This document shows positions 50,816-60,925 of a stretch of DNA of 64,000 bases, piece by piece. Below the pieces are notes generated by a model. The model ran no database searches, was not told the DNA's origin, and was given only the letters and a program-made list of their open reading frames with translations. The position numbers and the translations under genes were made by a program. The stretch lies in NCBI RefSeq assembly GCF_014145665.1, contig NZ_JACHTD010000003.1:218029-282028 (forward strand), read 5' to 3'. How positions within the stretch are numbered: position 1 is the first letter of the stretch; each line of letters opens with the position of its first letter. This DNA comes from Myroides sp. NP-2 (GTDB lineage: Bacteria; Bacteroidota; Bacteroidia; Flavobacteriales; Flavobacteriaceae).

Positions 50816-52486
50816 TTATTTTGCCCAAATTAGTTTGGTATTCATTTGATCCCCTCCCATTCGAGCTGCGGCGGCATCCTTATTCGCCTTATTGATCAAA
50901 TTAAGATCAGTTGGATAGGTGATTCGCGCTGGTAAGTCGGTCAATCCAAAGAAGGGTACGAAGGTATATTCCGTTTGTTTTTGAGGTCCAGGCACACGCA
51001 ATTCATGTGTTTCACCAGGGAGCAAGAGTGTTTTAGGGTAATTTGTTCTTCTGTATTCTGCCCAAGCTTCATACGGTTGCATATACAAGGCAATGTATTT
51101 TTGCGTGAGTATATTTTCTAGGTTTACTGTATTGACTTGAGCTAAATATGTGTCTTGATCTGTTGTTGTTACCTGCCATTTTTGCATAGACGCTCGAATT
51201 CCATTCTTATAGTTTTCTTGAGGATTTATGCCTAATTCAGCTAGGATGAATGCAACTTCAGCATATTCCATGAGGATCTCTGTATGGTCTGCGTTGTAAA
51301 TCGTACCGCTAAATTGAGAAGCATAATCTGCTTGACTTCCAGTGTAATCATCCGTAACTCCGATGGGCATTCCGTAGTAGAAATCAGCGGTTCGATCGAC
51401 GTAGTCGTTTTTTTCAATACAAGGAGCAGCTTTTGAGGAGTCGTAAAAAAAGGCTAAAGTCGTTTCTACTTCTTTTCCACTTTCCTCGTCTTTTAGCAAT
51501 TGACTAATTGGCGCGACCATTTTAAACAAACGCGGATCTAGCACCCCAGCGAAAGGATTGGTTCGCTTTGTTTTGGATTCTCCTTTGAGTAGTTCTACGA
51601 AGGTATTAGCGGGCGAAAAATCGTTTCTTTTGTCTATAAAAGCATCAAAATAAAAAGGAGAAGGTCTCACTCTATCATTTTGGTAAGCCTGTCCCACGTT
51701 ATCGTCGTTTGACTGCATTAATTCCTCTACATGGCTGCTTAAGTCTGCAATATGTTCTCTAGCGCTCGGCAGGACATCTTTGAGGCGATTGGCAATTCTC
51801 AATCGAAGGGAATTGGCAAATTTTTTGAGTTTTAAGGGAGAGCCAAAGAGGAAGTCACCCGATGAGAAGACTTGATCTGCATTCATATTTAAGGATGCTG
51901 CAGCATCTTTTAGCTCCTGCATGAGATCGGTGTATATTTTTTCCTGAGGGGCAAATACGGGCGTGGCTATTTCCGATGCAGTTCCCAGGGTCATTGCCTG
52001 GAAGTCGGCATCTTTTGTTCCGTAGGAGTAGTAGGGAACATCGCCATACATATCGACCAGTTGCAGTTGGGCATACGCAATCATAATACGCGCAGCTGCT
52101 AGTTGATTAGCGGGGTCTCCATACGTTTTAACTTTTGCTTCATTCGCAGGATTTGTCACAATATCAATAATTTCCTTGTATCCTTTCACTGCTAGAAAAA
52201 TATTTTTATAGAGGCTGTTGTTGACTTCGCCTCTAAACTGATAGCGATCTTCTGCGGTATAATTTCGTTGAGCGGAATACTGTACCCAGGGCAATGCCAT
52301 ACGTCCGGAGGGCATTCCCCTACGGGTATTAGTCATCAGCGTTCTATTGGTATTGTTAAATAATCCATTGGTTGTTACTTCTAGGGGCTTATTGGGATCG
52401 ATGTTGATTTGTTCCAAATCACTATCACAACTTGTAACTAGAAAAAGCAGTACTACAAGCGCCCAGGAGAAGGTATATTTTTTCAT
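50816..52486 (-). CDS. SusD/RagB-type nutrient-binding lipoprotein
   Basis: 556 aa. Lipoprotein signal MKKYTFSWALVVLLFLVTSC, then a SusD-like alpha-helical fold: DLEQINIDPNKPL at the N-terminus, MIAYAQLQLVDMYGDVPYYSYG (TPR region) and MEYAEVAFILAELGIN. SusD caps the SusC barrel on the cell surface and hands the ligand in. There are no neighbouring glycosidases, proteases or sulfatases, so the substrate cannot be guessed. It follows susC by 9 nt. Confidence 0.92.
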   Translation of the reverse strand: MKKYTFSWALVVLLFLVTSCDSDLEQINIDPNKPLEVTTNGLFNNTNRTLMTNTRRGMPSGRMALPWVQYSAQRNYTAEDRYQFRGEVNNSLYKNIFLAVKGYKEIIDIVTNPANEAKVKTYGDPANQLAAARIMIAYAQLQLVDMYGDVPYYSYGTKDADFQAMTLGTASEIATPVFAPQEKIYTDLMQELKDAAASLNMNADQVFSSGDFLFGSPLKLKKFANSLRLRIANRLKDVLPSAREHIADLSSHVEELMQSNDDNVGQAYQNDRVRPSPFYFDAFIDKRNDFSPANTFVELLKGESKTKRTNPFAGVLDPRLFKMVAPISQLLKDEESGKEVETTLAFFYDSSKAAPCIEKNDYVDRTADFYYGMPIGVTDDYTGSQADYASQFSGTIYNADHTEILMEYAEVAFILAELGINPQENYKNGIRASMQKWQVTTTDQDTYLAQVNTVNLENILTQKYIALYMQPYEAWAEYRRTNYPKTLLLPGETHELRVPGPQKQTEYTFVPFFGLTDLPARITYPTDLNLINKANKDAAAARMGGDQMNTKLIWAK

Positions 52487-52495
52487 AGGTATTGA

Positions 52496-55400
52496 TTATA
52501 ATTTGAATTTAACGTTCATCCCATACGAGCGTGTAGAGGGTAGAGAAGCACCTTCGATAGCTTGGATATTTCCACTGGCGTAGGAAGCCATTTCAGGGTC
52601 CATACCATTCCAAGCGAGATTCCAACTAAACAAGTTTCTGGCAAATAGAGAGATTGTCACGCCGTGAAAAGGGCCAATCCACTTCACAGGTAGATCATAG
52701 GCTAAGGTTATTTCGCGTAGTTTAACGTAGTCGGCATCAAATACATTTTGTGCATCTACGGTTGTATTAAAGCCTTTTGCCCAATCTACTGCACTAATTC
52801 TTTGGTCGTTTTTCGCTCCGTCTTCGGTTACGCCATCCAAGATCAACCCTGCTTCGCGAATACCTCCTTTGGCTGTTTCTTCTAACATACCGGAATACAT
52901 CCCATACATATGTGTTGTAGAGAAGTACTTGCCTCCTTTTTGGATATCAATGAGAAATCCTAGGTTGAAGTTTTTATAGCGGAAACTGTTGCGTATTCCC
53001 ATGTTGTAATCGGGCAGATAGGATCCCAAAGCTTTCACTTCTGTGGCTTTATACAATCCATCTTCTCCTATAACTTTGTTTCCATTGGCATCATATACGT
53101 AATCTGTACCGTAGATTTGCCCGTATATTTCCCCTATTTTCCCTTGTAAGGACACTCGAAATGGCGCTCTTGCAATTTCAACTGACTCAACGCCTTCAGC
53201 CAATCGGACTAATTTGTTTCGATTTTTTGCCACATTCCAGGTGATTTGCCAGGAGAAATCGGCGGTTTTTACGGGTGTTATATTCAGTGTTGCTTCAATT
53301 CCTTTGTTGCTCATATCACCGGCATTCATCCAGCGGTATGCATATCCTGTAGCCGCATCGTATTGCACTTTAGTGATAAGGTCTTTGGTGTCAATTTCAT
53401 AATAAGACAGCTCAAATCCGATTCGATTCTTTAAGAATGCGGCCTCAATACCAATCTCTTTGGTTGTCATCAGCTCTGGTTTTAAATCTGGGTTGTTGGC
53501 TGTATCTTCTAATCCATAAGAGGGATCTCCTAAAAAAGGGCCGATGACATTGTAGTAATCTTTTGTGCGATAGGCCTCAGTATCATTCCCTACTTGTGCC
53601 CAGCCAAGGCGTATTTTACCAAAGCTCAACCAATCCACCTCATTCAAAACGTTTGAAAAGATAAACGTTCCCGTTAAGGAGGGATAGGTTACGGATTTTT
53701 TTACTGTTGAAAACCAATCCGTACGAATTGTTCCTTCGAGGAAAGCAGTTTCAAGATAATTGACACTAGCAGAACCAAAGACAGAATTGGTGCGCGCATG
53801 TGAAAAGTCATTGATGGATTTAGCTGTTGCTACGCTATTGTTTAGGTTGTACAAATTGGGAAGATTCAGTCCTCCTACAGTTTCACCTTGTAAGAAATCG
53901 GCTCTTTTTTCACTTCTATTCACTCCGACAAAGGCATTAACACCTAGGGATCCGAAGGTATCATCGTAGTGTAAACGCCCTTCATAGTTGTATTCTGAGC
54001 CAGCGCGTCTGGAAACCAAATAAGAGGAAGTGCTTTGGGAGCCGACAGCCACGCGTTCTTCAATGTTCAAATTATAGCGATCTCCATAGGCGGTTCCCAC
54101 TACATAGACTTTATCTGAGAAGTTATAGGTCAACTTTACATTTCCATAGAGGCGGTTTCGAATATCCTCTGATAAATTTTCATAGACCACCCAATAAGGG
54201 TTATCGGAATAGGCGGGAATTCCACTATCCCAGGCGGTTCGATTCCAAGAGCGTTGATTGCCGTTTGCGAGTTTGTAGTCTTTTAAAGTCTCGAAGTCGA
54301 GTTGACGTTGTCCCCATTGAAAAAAGCGCTCTGCGACTGAATTATCGCCATAGCCTATTTCAGGTCGGTTAAACCCTTTGGTTCTCACGTAGGTAACATT
54401 GGCTTCAGCTTTGAGGTTATCACTTAATGCTGTGGAGGCATTGATGGTCAAATTGTTGCGCTGTAGTTTGGAATTGGGAACGATTCCCTCGGTTACATTG
54501 TTGTTAAATCCCATTCGAATATTGCTTGTTTTGAAGGATTTAGCAATTGAAACGGACTGATTGTAGGTTACTCCCGTTTTAAAGAAAGTTTGAACATCGT
54601 GTTTGGATTTCTCCCAAGGCACTTCTTTCATATAATCTGCGGGGAATTCTGGGTCAAAAGCATTCCATGGCAAATAGGGTGTCCCGTCAAATTTGGGTCC
54701 CCAACTTTCATCGAGGTTATATTCAGCAATATTGTATATTTTTCCGTTAATTTCTTGTTGTCTAAAGGTTGAGGTTGATCCACCACCATACTGTTGTTGC
54801 AGTTTGGGCATTATATTAACGGTTTCAAACGAGAGTCCGGTATTAAATTCAATGGCAGTTCGCCCATCTTTTGCGGACTTAGTGGTATAGATAATCACGC
54901 CATTTCCGCCTCGATTTCCATAAAGGGCGGAAGCAGGCCCCCCTTTTAAGACGGTTACTGTTTCAATATCATCAGGGTTAATATCTGCTGAACCGTCTCC
55001 ATAGTCACGTCCACCAGAACCACGTTGCATGTCTTCATTCGCATAGTTGCTGTTGTCCAGGGGAATACCATCAACGACAATCAAAGGCAGGTTATTGCCC
55101 ACAACGGACTTAACCCCTCTGAGGAGAATGCGCGTCGATCCCCCCATGGTAGAAGGGGCAGTTACTTGCAAGCCTGCTACATTACCAGAAAGGGCATTGA
55201 TTGCGTTGGTCTGCCCTGCTTCAGCTATATGTTCACCTGAAACTTCTTGAGAGGAATACCCTAATTTCTTCTTGTCTCGCTTAATACCTAACGCGGTAAC
55301 TACCACTTCGGTCAGCATATGTTCTGTGGGCACAAGTTGTACATTGAAAACCTTTTGATCGGTAACCTTGTACTGTACGTCTTTCATACCAATAAAGGAA

Positions 55401-55615
55401 AATACGACGGTGTCGCCTTTTTTTACCTTAATGCTATACTTTCCATCCAGATCCGTTTGGGTGCCTTGTTGAGTGCCTTGAATGATTACAGTAACACCTG
55501 GTAAGGCCATCCCTTCATCTGTTACAACTCCGGAGAGTTCTTTTTCTTGTGCATGTGCAAGCTGAAAAAACAAGCACAATACACTGAGATAGAGGTACCT
55601 TAATTTTAAATTCAT
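52496..55615 (-). CDS. SusC/RagA-type TonB-dependent receptor
   Basis: 1039 aa from the ATG at 55613-55615 (signal MNLKLRYLYLSVLCLFFQLAHAQ). An N-terminal CarboxypepD_reg domain (LSGVVTDEGMALPGVTVIIQGTQQGTQTDLDGKYSI), plug domain (NALSGNVAGLQVTAP, GGSTRILLRGVKSVVGNNLPL) and a 22-strand barrel ending in YGMNVKFKL. It imports a polymer or peptide through the outer membrane with TonB energy. No ECF sigma/FecR pair is adjacent. The upstream roughly 1 kb has a -7 box and two inverted repeats. Confidence 0.94.
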   Translation of the reverse strand: MNLKLRYLYLSVLCLFFQLAHAQEKELSGVVTDEGMALPGVTVIIQGTQQGTQTDLDGKYSIKVKKGDTVVFSFIGMKDVQYKVTDQKVFNVQLVPTEHMLTEVVVTALGIKRDKKKLGYSSQEVSGEHIAEAGQTNAINALSGNVAGLQVTAPSTMGGSTRILLRGVKSVVGNNLPLIVVDGIPLDNSNYANEDMQRGSGGRDYGDGSADINPDDIETVTVLKGGPASALYGNRGGNGVIIYTTKSAKDGRTAIEFNTGLSFETVNIMPKLQQQYGGGSTSTFRQQEINGKIYNIAEYNLDESWGPKFDGTPYLPWNAFDPEFPADYMKEVPWEKSKHDVQTFFKTGVTYNQSVSIAKSFKTSNIRMGFNNNVTEGIVPNSKLQRNNLTINASTALSDNLKAEANVTYVRTKGFNRPEIGYGDNSVAERFFQWGQRQLDFETLKDYKLANGNQRSWNRTAWDSGIPAYSDNPYWVVYENLSEDIRNRLYGNVKLTYNFSDKVYVVGTAYGDRYNLNIEERVAVGSQSTSSYLVSRRAGSEYNYEGRLHYDDTFGSLGVNAFVGVNRSEKRADFLQGETVGGLNLPNLYNLNNSVATAKSINDFSHARTNSVFGSASVNYLETAFLEGTIRTDWFSTVKKSVTYPSLTGTFIFSNVLNEVDWLSFGKIRLGWAQVGNDTEAYRTKDYYNVIGPFLGDPSYGLEDTANNPDLKPELMTTKEIGIEAAFLKNRIGFELSYYEIDTKDLITKVQYDAATGYAYRWMNAGDMSNKGIEATLNITPVKTADFSWQITWNVAKNRNKLVRLAEGVESVEIARAPFRVSLQGKIGEIYGQIYGTDYVYDANGNKVIGEDGLYKATEVKALGSYLPDYNMGIRNSFRYKNFNLGFLIDIQKGGKYFSTTHMYGMYSGMLEETAKGGIREAGLILDGVTEDGAKNDQRISAVDWAKGFNTTVDAQNVFDADYVKLREITLAYDLPVKWIGPFHGVTISLFARNLFSWNLAWNGMDPEMASYASGNIQAIEGASLPSTRSYGMNVKFKL

Positions 55616-55622
55616 TATGTAT

Positions 55623-55642
55623 TTGATTAGTTTATTAATCAA
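55623..55642. promoter_or_regulatory. Leader hairpin of susC
   Basis: TTGATTA, 6 nt, TAATCAA: a 7-bp inverted repeat immediately before the susC ATG. It could hold the start region in a hairpin and control translation or mRNA stability. Confidence 0.4.
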
Positions 55643-55706
55643 AATTAACCTACCGTTATCTATAATAATTTAAAAAAACAAACAAGTGATTTCGGGACTA
55701 AATTCA

Positions 55707-55714
55707 AAAGTATA
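55707..55714 (-). promoter_or_regulatory. -7 box of susC
   Basis: On the minus strand TACTTTTG (TAnnTTTG), start near 55700 and a leader of about 85 nt. No strong -33 box found. Confidence 0.4.
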
Positions 55715-56510
55715 GAATTAAAATTCAACGAGTTATAGCTTATATTATTCAACTATTTATAAGGGTAAACATTTAGCCATAAGCTAAAAAAACCCTAAAT
55801 ATTAATAAAACATTAACTAATGGATATGGTGTTATTTAGGTGCATTTCCTGTTGAGTTTGTTAATTTATTTGTTTTCTTAAAGTAGGAAATGCTGTCTTA
55901 TACAGTCAAATAAGGAAGATAATTGGGTGAAATTTCAGGTCTTTTTTCGGTTGTCACGTCCTCTCAAAGCCATGATATGCGAGTTAAATACCCTGTTTTT
56001 ATCTGAATGTAGACGAAAAAGAAGTGTTGAGTACTTTACAATACAAGCAAATCCTTTGGGTTTTGTTCGGGTCTCCTTCGAGTCACCTTCGGTAAAAATG
56101 CGTCTAACCCCTGTATTTCCGAACAATTACCGAAGGAGTATCGAACAAAACTAAAACAAAGCAGTATAATAACCTGATTATAACGACCGTACGATTTTTA
56201 CATAGGAACAATAATGGTAATTTATGCCTATGTAGGCCAAATAAAGGTAAATATGGGAAAGGGGTATTTCAGATTCGTTTCAACTTGCTTAGGTTTGTAG
56301 CGTTTTCCTGTAGCAAGTACATGGCAAGGAAGGATTGTAAAAAGGGAGAGTAACTATTATCACTAACAAGACAGGGTTATTGGGGATGCATAGGCGGAAA
56401 GTAGTAATTCTACTCCTAGTTTGCCCGTTACAGTTTGTTCTTTTTTTTTGGTTGAACATGATTAGGGTCTTTGTTCGACCTACAGACAGGGACATAGTAA
56501 TACAAAAGAA
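55715..56510. other. About 0.8 kb gene-free region upstream of susC
   Basis: No open frame looks real. It contains the structured element at 56060-56151 and a weaker CATAGG/CCTATG inverted repeat near 56200-56240. It may hold regulatory sequence for susCD or the remnant of a lost gene. Confidence 0.5.
56060..56151. repeat. Long inverted repeat with alternative pairings
   Basis: The arms 56061-56080 and 56131-56150 are complementary at 18 of 20 positions (TTTTGTTCG...CTCCTTCG against CGAAGGAG...CGAACAAAA). The right arm can instead pair with CCTTCGGTAA at 56086-56095 through TTACCGAAGG at 56127-56136 (10 bp perfect). The two structures exclude each other. It could be an attenuator, a processed RNA or an insertion-element end. 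Confidence 0.55.
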
Positions 56511-56536
56511 AGAGGGTGCCCTTTCGGACACCCTCT
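56511..56536 (-). terminator. Terminator of the adhesion cluster
   Basis: On the minus strand an 11-bp stem AGAGGGTGTCC/GGGCACCCTCT with a GAAA loop, then TTTCTTTT. It lies about 80 nt past the OmpA stop. Confidence 0.87.
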
Positions 56537-56613
56537 TCTGGGCTTAGTGCTGCTTGTTTAAAATCCTACAGCAGGATTATCGAAAAAAAATTGTTTTGTT
56601 GTTTACTTGTGTG

Positions 56614-58575
56614 TTACATTTCTAAAATAATGAACTCACTACGTCTATTTAACTGGTGCTCTTCTGCCGTACATGGTACGCCGTTGCTACATTTGTTTTG
56701 TAACTGACTCTCTCCATAACCACGACCTGTTAAACGACCTGGATCAATACCTTGCTCGATCATCCACTTAATAGTTGATTTCACACGGCGATCGGATAAC
56801 TGCATATTGTATGCATCGTTTCCTCTACTATCCGTATGTGAACGTACATCAAGCTTCATGCTTGGGTACTCCTTCATTACTTCCACTACTTTCATCAACT
56901 CAATTGAGGCATCTCTGCGGATGTTTGATTTATCAAAATCAAAGTAAATCGGTTGTAATTGTAGCTTTTTGAATAGGTCATCGTTTATTTCTAGTGGTTT
57001 TTCAGTTTTCTCAAGTCCGATATTCACTGTTTTAACCCCTGGTTCGCGATTGATATTAAAAGCTACTTCTACGGTATTGTATAAAGCTTTTTCTGCCTTA
57101 ATGCGGTATTTATTTCCACAATCCAATAGCGAAGTTACATAATATCCTTTACTATTTGTGTATAAAGTATCGGATTTTTGATATAAGGCATCAGAAATAA
57201 CAACTAAAGCATCGGCTAATACTTCGTTTGTATCCTTATCATATACGATTCCTTCTATACTTTGTTTACAAGGTTTTTCTGCTAGGAAGTAGATATCATC
57301 AGCTCCTTTACCTTCTGCTCGGTTTGAACTAACGAATCCTTTTCCTTGTGCTGGGTCTAAATAAAATCCAAAATCATCTAGGCTGCTGTTGATTGGTGCT
57401 CCCATATTCACCACTGGTCCAAAACTGCCGTTGGGATATAGTTTAGCAACAAACACATCCATTCCTCCTAATCCTGGGTGACCGTCTGAAGAAAAATACA
57501 ATTGATTATCTGATGAGATAAAAGGAAAACTTTCTCTTCCTTCTGTATTAATTGAATTTCCAAGGTTTTCAACTTCCCCATAGGTTCCATCTTCATAAAG
57601 GCCTACGCGAAATAAATCAGATTGTCCAAGTGTTCCCTTTCGATCGGAAACAAAGTACAACCATTTTCCATCAGGAGTTAAAGCAGGATGGGCTGTATTG
57701 AAATTATCCGAATTAAACGGTAATTCCTCTACTAGTCCCCACTTCCCATCCGATTGCTTTACTGCCTTGTATAATTTCAACAACGAGGTTTTATCTCTAT
57801 TTTGTTTGCTTTTACCGCTTGCTTTGGAGTTGTTACGCGTAAAGTACATCGTATTTCCATCTTTGGTAAAAACGGCTGTTGCATCATTCACTTTAGAGTT
57901 GATTTCTTCTGCGAAAAGCACAGGTTCTTCAAATCCATTTTGACCTACAGTTGAGCTGTATAGACTTGTGAAACTTTCGTTTGTCCACGCGTGAATTTGA
58001 TTGCCGTTTTGGTGATCAGTTGCGCGGGCAGAAGTAAACACAAATTTGTCGCCTATCATCGTTCCTCCGTAGTCTGAGTATTCCGTGTTCAAGTCTAACA
58101 ACCTAATGTCATAGCGATCCGAATGATTTTCGATATGTGCTAAGTAATCGCGGTTTTTGTTGAACAAGGCTGTACGAGAATCTTCTTTTTCTAGGGCAGC
58201 AAACTGCTCTAATAGCTCTTGCGACTTGGCGTAGTTTTCTACTGCTTTTAGCGTTTGTGCATAGCGGTAGTAGTATTCAGAAGACAATTTAGAGGTGTCT
58301 TTATCGTCATATGTTCCTTCAAATAACTCGGCATACCACTTATTTGCTTCGACTAATTTTCCGTTGAAATAGTAAGCGTCGGCTAAGTTTTGTAAGATAG
58401 AGGTATTGACATATCCTTTATCTGCTATGCGTTCGTAAACTTTAATCGCATCGACATAAGCTAAGCGATCAAAGTTTTTATCTCCTGTTTTTTCTTTTTT
58501 TATCTGGCTGTATCCTGAAATGCTAAAGCTCAAAGCTGCACTCAAAATCCCCAGTTGTACGATCTGTTTTACCAT
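56614..58575 (-). CDS. PorE-like OmpA family protein
   Basis: 653 aa. Signal peptide, N-terminal TPR-like repeats (about 25-150), a PD40/WD40-like propeller (about 150-400: SARATDHQNGNQIHAW, MYFTRNNSK, WLYFVSDRKGT, LYFSSDGHPGLGGMDVF), a carboxypeptidase-regulatory-like domain (about 410-500) and a C-terminal OmpA peptidoglycan-binding domain (DFDKSNIRRDASIELMK, RSHTDSRGNDAYNMQLSDRR). This order of four domains is that of PorE, which links the T9SS to peptidoglycan; a paralogue with SprF-like neighbours is also usual. It is the last gene of the adhesion cluster. Confidence 0.9.
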   Translation of the reverse strand: MVKQIVQLGILSAALSFSISGYSQIKKEKTGDKNFDRLAYVDAIKVYERIADKGYVNTSILQNLADAYYFNGKLVEANKWYAELFEGTYDDKDTSKLSSEYYYRYAQTLKAVENYAKSQELLEQFAALEKEDSRTALFNKNRDYLAHIENHSDRYDIRLLDLNTEYSDYGGTMIGDKFVFTSARATDHQNGNQIHAWTNESFTSLYSSTVGQNGFEEPVLFAEEINSKVNDATAVFTKDGNTMYFTRNNSKASGKSKQNRDKTSLLKLYKAVKQSDGKWGLVEELPFNSDNFNTAHPALTPDGKWLYFVSDRKGTLGQSDLFRVGLYEDGTYGEVENLGNSINTEGRESFPFISSDNQLYFSSDGHPGLGGMDVFVAKLYPNGSFGPVVNMGAPINSSLDDFGFYLDPAQGKGFVSSNRAEGKGADDIYFLAEKPCKQSIEGIVYDKDTNEVLADALVVISDALYQKSDTLYTNSKGYYVTSLLDCGNKYRIKAEKALYNTVEVAFNINREPGVKTVNIGLEKTEKPLEINDDLFKKLQLQPIYFDFDKSNIRRDASIELMKVVEVMKEYPSMKLDVRSHTDSRGNDAYNMQLSDRRVKSTIKWMIEQGIDPGRLTGRGYGESQLQNKCSNGVPCTAEEHQLNRRSEFIILEM

Positions 58576-58586
58576 AGTTGTATCTT

Positions 58587-59519
58587 TTAGAAGAACCTCG
58601 GCGCTGTTATACGCTTAAACCCGTTAAACAATGTGAAACGCATAAAGATCTCATGCGATCCTGAGTTGTAGTTTGCCAACTTGGTTGTTTCTGCATCGTA
58701 GCTATACCCCACAAAGATATTTTCCGATACTTGAAATCCAACTAAACCACTTACTGCTGCATCCCAACGGTATGCAATTCCCGCAGTAAACTTATCTACA
58801 AACATAAAGTTGGCTGATAGGTCCACTTGTAAAGGCGATCCTTGTTCGATTTTTACCATTGCTGCTGGTTTAAACTTGATGCTGCTATTCAAATCAAATA
58901 CATAGCCCCCTGTTGCATATAGGTGTATTTTTTCGCGTAGCGTCTTCACATCATTGTCGTTATAGCGCGAACGAGTCAACAAGTTCGGAGCCGATAATCC
59001 AACATAAGCTTTATCCGAGTACAAGAATAATCCCGCTCCAATATTTGGGGTGAATTTATTCTTGATATCCTCTTCTGCTACGGGATCCGAAGGATTGTAA
59101 ATATGCAATTTACTGTAATTCACATCCAATAAGTTAGCCGATCCTTTCAATCCAAAGGCCAACTTATAGTCGTAATTTAAATCAATGGCATAGGATAAAT
59201 CAATCGACAACGTATTGTCATCCATCACCCCAAGGTGATCGTTTACGAAGTTTACGCCTAGTCCTAATCCTGAATCACCTAATGGGGTATTCATAGATAT
59301 GGTAGCTGTTTTAGGAGCTCCCTCTAGTCCCACCCATTGGGTGCGGTACAAACCAAAGATGTTTAATCCTTCTCTACTCCCAGCATAGGCAGGGTTGATA
59401 TTGGAATGATTATACATGTATTGGGTATATTGTGGATCTTGTTGTGCATAGGCTTGTGTCATGCTGAACAAGCCTATACCTCCAAGAACAATCGTCTGTA
59501 TTGTGTTTCTAAATTTCAT
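58587..59519 (-). CDS. PorP/SprF family T9SS outer-membrane protein
   Basis: 310 aa. Signal peptide ending AYAQ; then DPQYTQYMYNHSNINPAYAGSREGLN, the family signature, and a predicted 14-strand barrel ending in FNGFKRITAPRFF. PorP/SprF proteins are outer-membrane partners of T9SS substrates with type B signals, specific for the neighbouring adhesin (SprF for SprB). Starts 11 nt after the type B protein gene and is followed by the PorE-like gene after 11 nt. Confidence 0.94.
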   Translation of the reverse strand: MKFRNTIQTIVLGGIGLFSMTQAYAQQDPQYTQYMYNHSNINPAYAGSREGLNIFGLYRTQWVGLEGAPKTATISMNTPLGDSGLGLGVNFVNDHLGVMDDNTLSIDLSYAIDLNYDYKLAFGLKGSANLLDVNYSKLHIYNPSDPVAEEDIKNKFTPNIGAGLFLYSDKAYVGLSAPNLLTRSRYNDNDVKTLREKIHLYATGGYVFDLNSSIKFKPAAMVKIEQGSPLQVDLSANFMFVDKFTAGIAYRWDAAVSGLVGFQVSENIFVGYSYDAETTKLANYNSGSHEIFMRFTLFNGFKRITAPRFF

Positions 59520-59530
59520 CTAGTTTTGAT

Positions 59531-60847
59531 TTAATTAGACTCCAAATGTAAATTTGCAGCTTTCTTAATCATGCGACTACCGTTTTTGTCTGTGTATTCA
59601 TACGTAACAACGTAGTAATAGGTTCCACTTGGTAGTTTTTTGCTCTTATCCACAGTTACGCGGCCTTCTGAATATCCTCTAAATACATTGCTACTTCCGT
59701 CTCCGTTTGTATCATATCCTTTAGTTTCGTATACTTTTACTCCCCAGCGGTTGTAAATCTCTACGGTATTGTTTGGATATTTTTTGATGTTATCAATGAT
59801 AAAGTAATCGTTCTTACCATCGCCATCTGGCGTGACTAAGTTGTAGATCACGATATCTCCGTCCAAAATCCAATCTTTCTTCACCGTTGCTAGGGTAAAG
59901 AACCCATACCCTTTTACTTCAGATACGGTAGTGATTTCTTTTGAAGCCATATCGACAACACCACCTTCGTCCACCCACATTTGTTGGGTTGCATCCCAAC
60001 GAACGATGTGTAATTCATTCTCTGGATCCACAAGCATAGCAGGTAAAGTTGTACGTTCATCCCAGCTCAAGGTCAATAAAATATCGCTCTTGGTATCTGC
60101 TCCTCGGTCTAACAACCAGTATTCACTCGTGTTAAGTTCTTTGATTACACCTGCTGTAGTTGGTCTTGCTTCGAAAAAGGCATCGTCTTTGGTGCGGTAT
60201 TCTCCTACAAAGGCATCTTTTACCGTTTGAGGAGCAGTGATACGCGCATAGCGGTACATTTGCTGATCTCCTTTAGGGTATTGGAAGGATTCATTACCGA
60301 TTTTCTCCACTTGACCTTCGGCATGGGAAGCATCATCAACGTTGGCAACTTTAGCACCTTGTTGGAAGCTCAACATCCCTAGGGGTGTTTTTTCCCCCTC
60401 CGCTAGTGTTGGATCTACAATGATAATTCCATCTAAGAAGTCCATCGTACCGTGAACGTCCATATTGTTTTTCAAATCAAAGGCCTTTTTAGGCGTAGGG
60501 TTATTCAACTCGACATAGTGAAATTCAGAAAGCGAACTTCCACTAATCAGTTGTGTACCTTGCTCATTTTCGTAACGCGTAAAAACAGCTTTTCCTGTTT
60601 TGCGATTCGTAGTGAAGCTATAAAATCCATCGTTGTTAAAATCGCGATAGTAATAGGCCGTACCGTCGTTTAAAACTTTAGCATCCTCTTGGTTATCAAA
60701 ACTATACATCGTCGAAATAACGCCTCCTGTAGCAACGGACAACTGACCTTGATTGACAAAAGCTTCTTTTGAGGACTGTGCAAAGACAGTTCCACTGGCG
60801 CTTAACACGCTTAAAAGAAGTACACGGTTCATATATATTTTTTTCAT
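59531..60847 (-). CDS. Secreted protein with type B T9SS C-terminal domain
   Basis: 438 aa. A signal peptide (a second ATG at 60832 gives [19 protein letters not shown]). The N-terminal 330 residues show no known domain. The C-terminus (about 335-438) is the gliding-motility-associated CTD (TIGR04131): [43 protein letters not shown]. It is an outer-surface substrate of the T9SS, probably handled by the SprF-like protein next door. It sits directly after the giant adhesin gene. Confidence 0.9.
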   Translation of the reverse strand: MKKIYMNRVLLLSVLSASGTVFAQSSKEAFVNQGQLSVATGGVISTMYSFDNQEDAKVLNDGTAYYYRDFNNDGFYSFTTNRKTGKAVFTRYENEQGTQLISGSSLSEFHYVELNNPTPKKAFDLKNNMDVHGTMDFLDGIIIVDPTLAEGEKTPLGMLSFQQGAKVANVDDASHAEGQVEKIGNESFQYPKGDQQMYRYARITAPQTVKDAFVGEYRTKDDAFFEARPTTAGVIKELNTSEYWLLDRGADTKSDILLTLSWDERTTLPAMLVDPENELHIVRWDATQQMWVDEGGVVDMASKEITTVSEVKGYGFFTLATVKKDWILDGDIVIYNLVTPDGDGKNDYFIIDNIKKYPNNTVEIYNRWGVKVYETKGYDTNGDGSSNVFRGYSEGRVTVDKSKKLPSGTYYYVVTYEYTDKNGSRMIKKAANLHLESN

Positions 60848-60872
60848 AGTTTACAGTCTTACTTTTATAAGT

Positions 60873-60902
60873 CCTGTGTTAATCCAAAAGGACTAACACA
60901 GG
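60873..60902 (-). terminator. Intercistronic hairpin in the adhesion operon
   Basis: On the minus strand CCTGTGTTAGTCC pairs with GGATTAACACAGG around TTTT (60890-60902 with 60873-60885). No T-run follows, so it is more likely a processing or partial attenuation site than a full terminator. Confidence 0.5.
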
Positions 60903-60925
60903 TTTTACTATCTACCAGTTTCTAT

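Noticed and set aside
55927..56531. Short open frames in the region upstream of susC
   Set aside because: Both strands show frames of 60-80 codons, but they overlap the inverted repeat and terminator, have no recognisable domains and no promoter.
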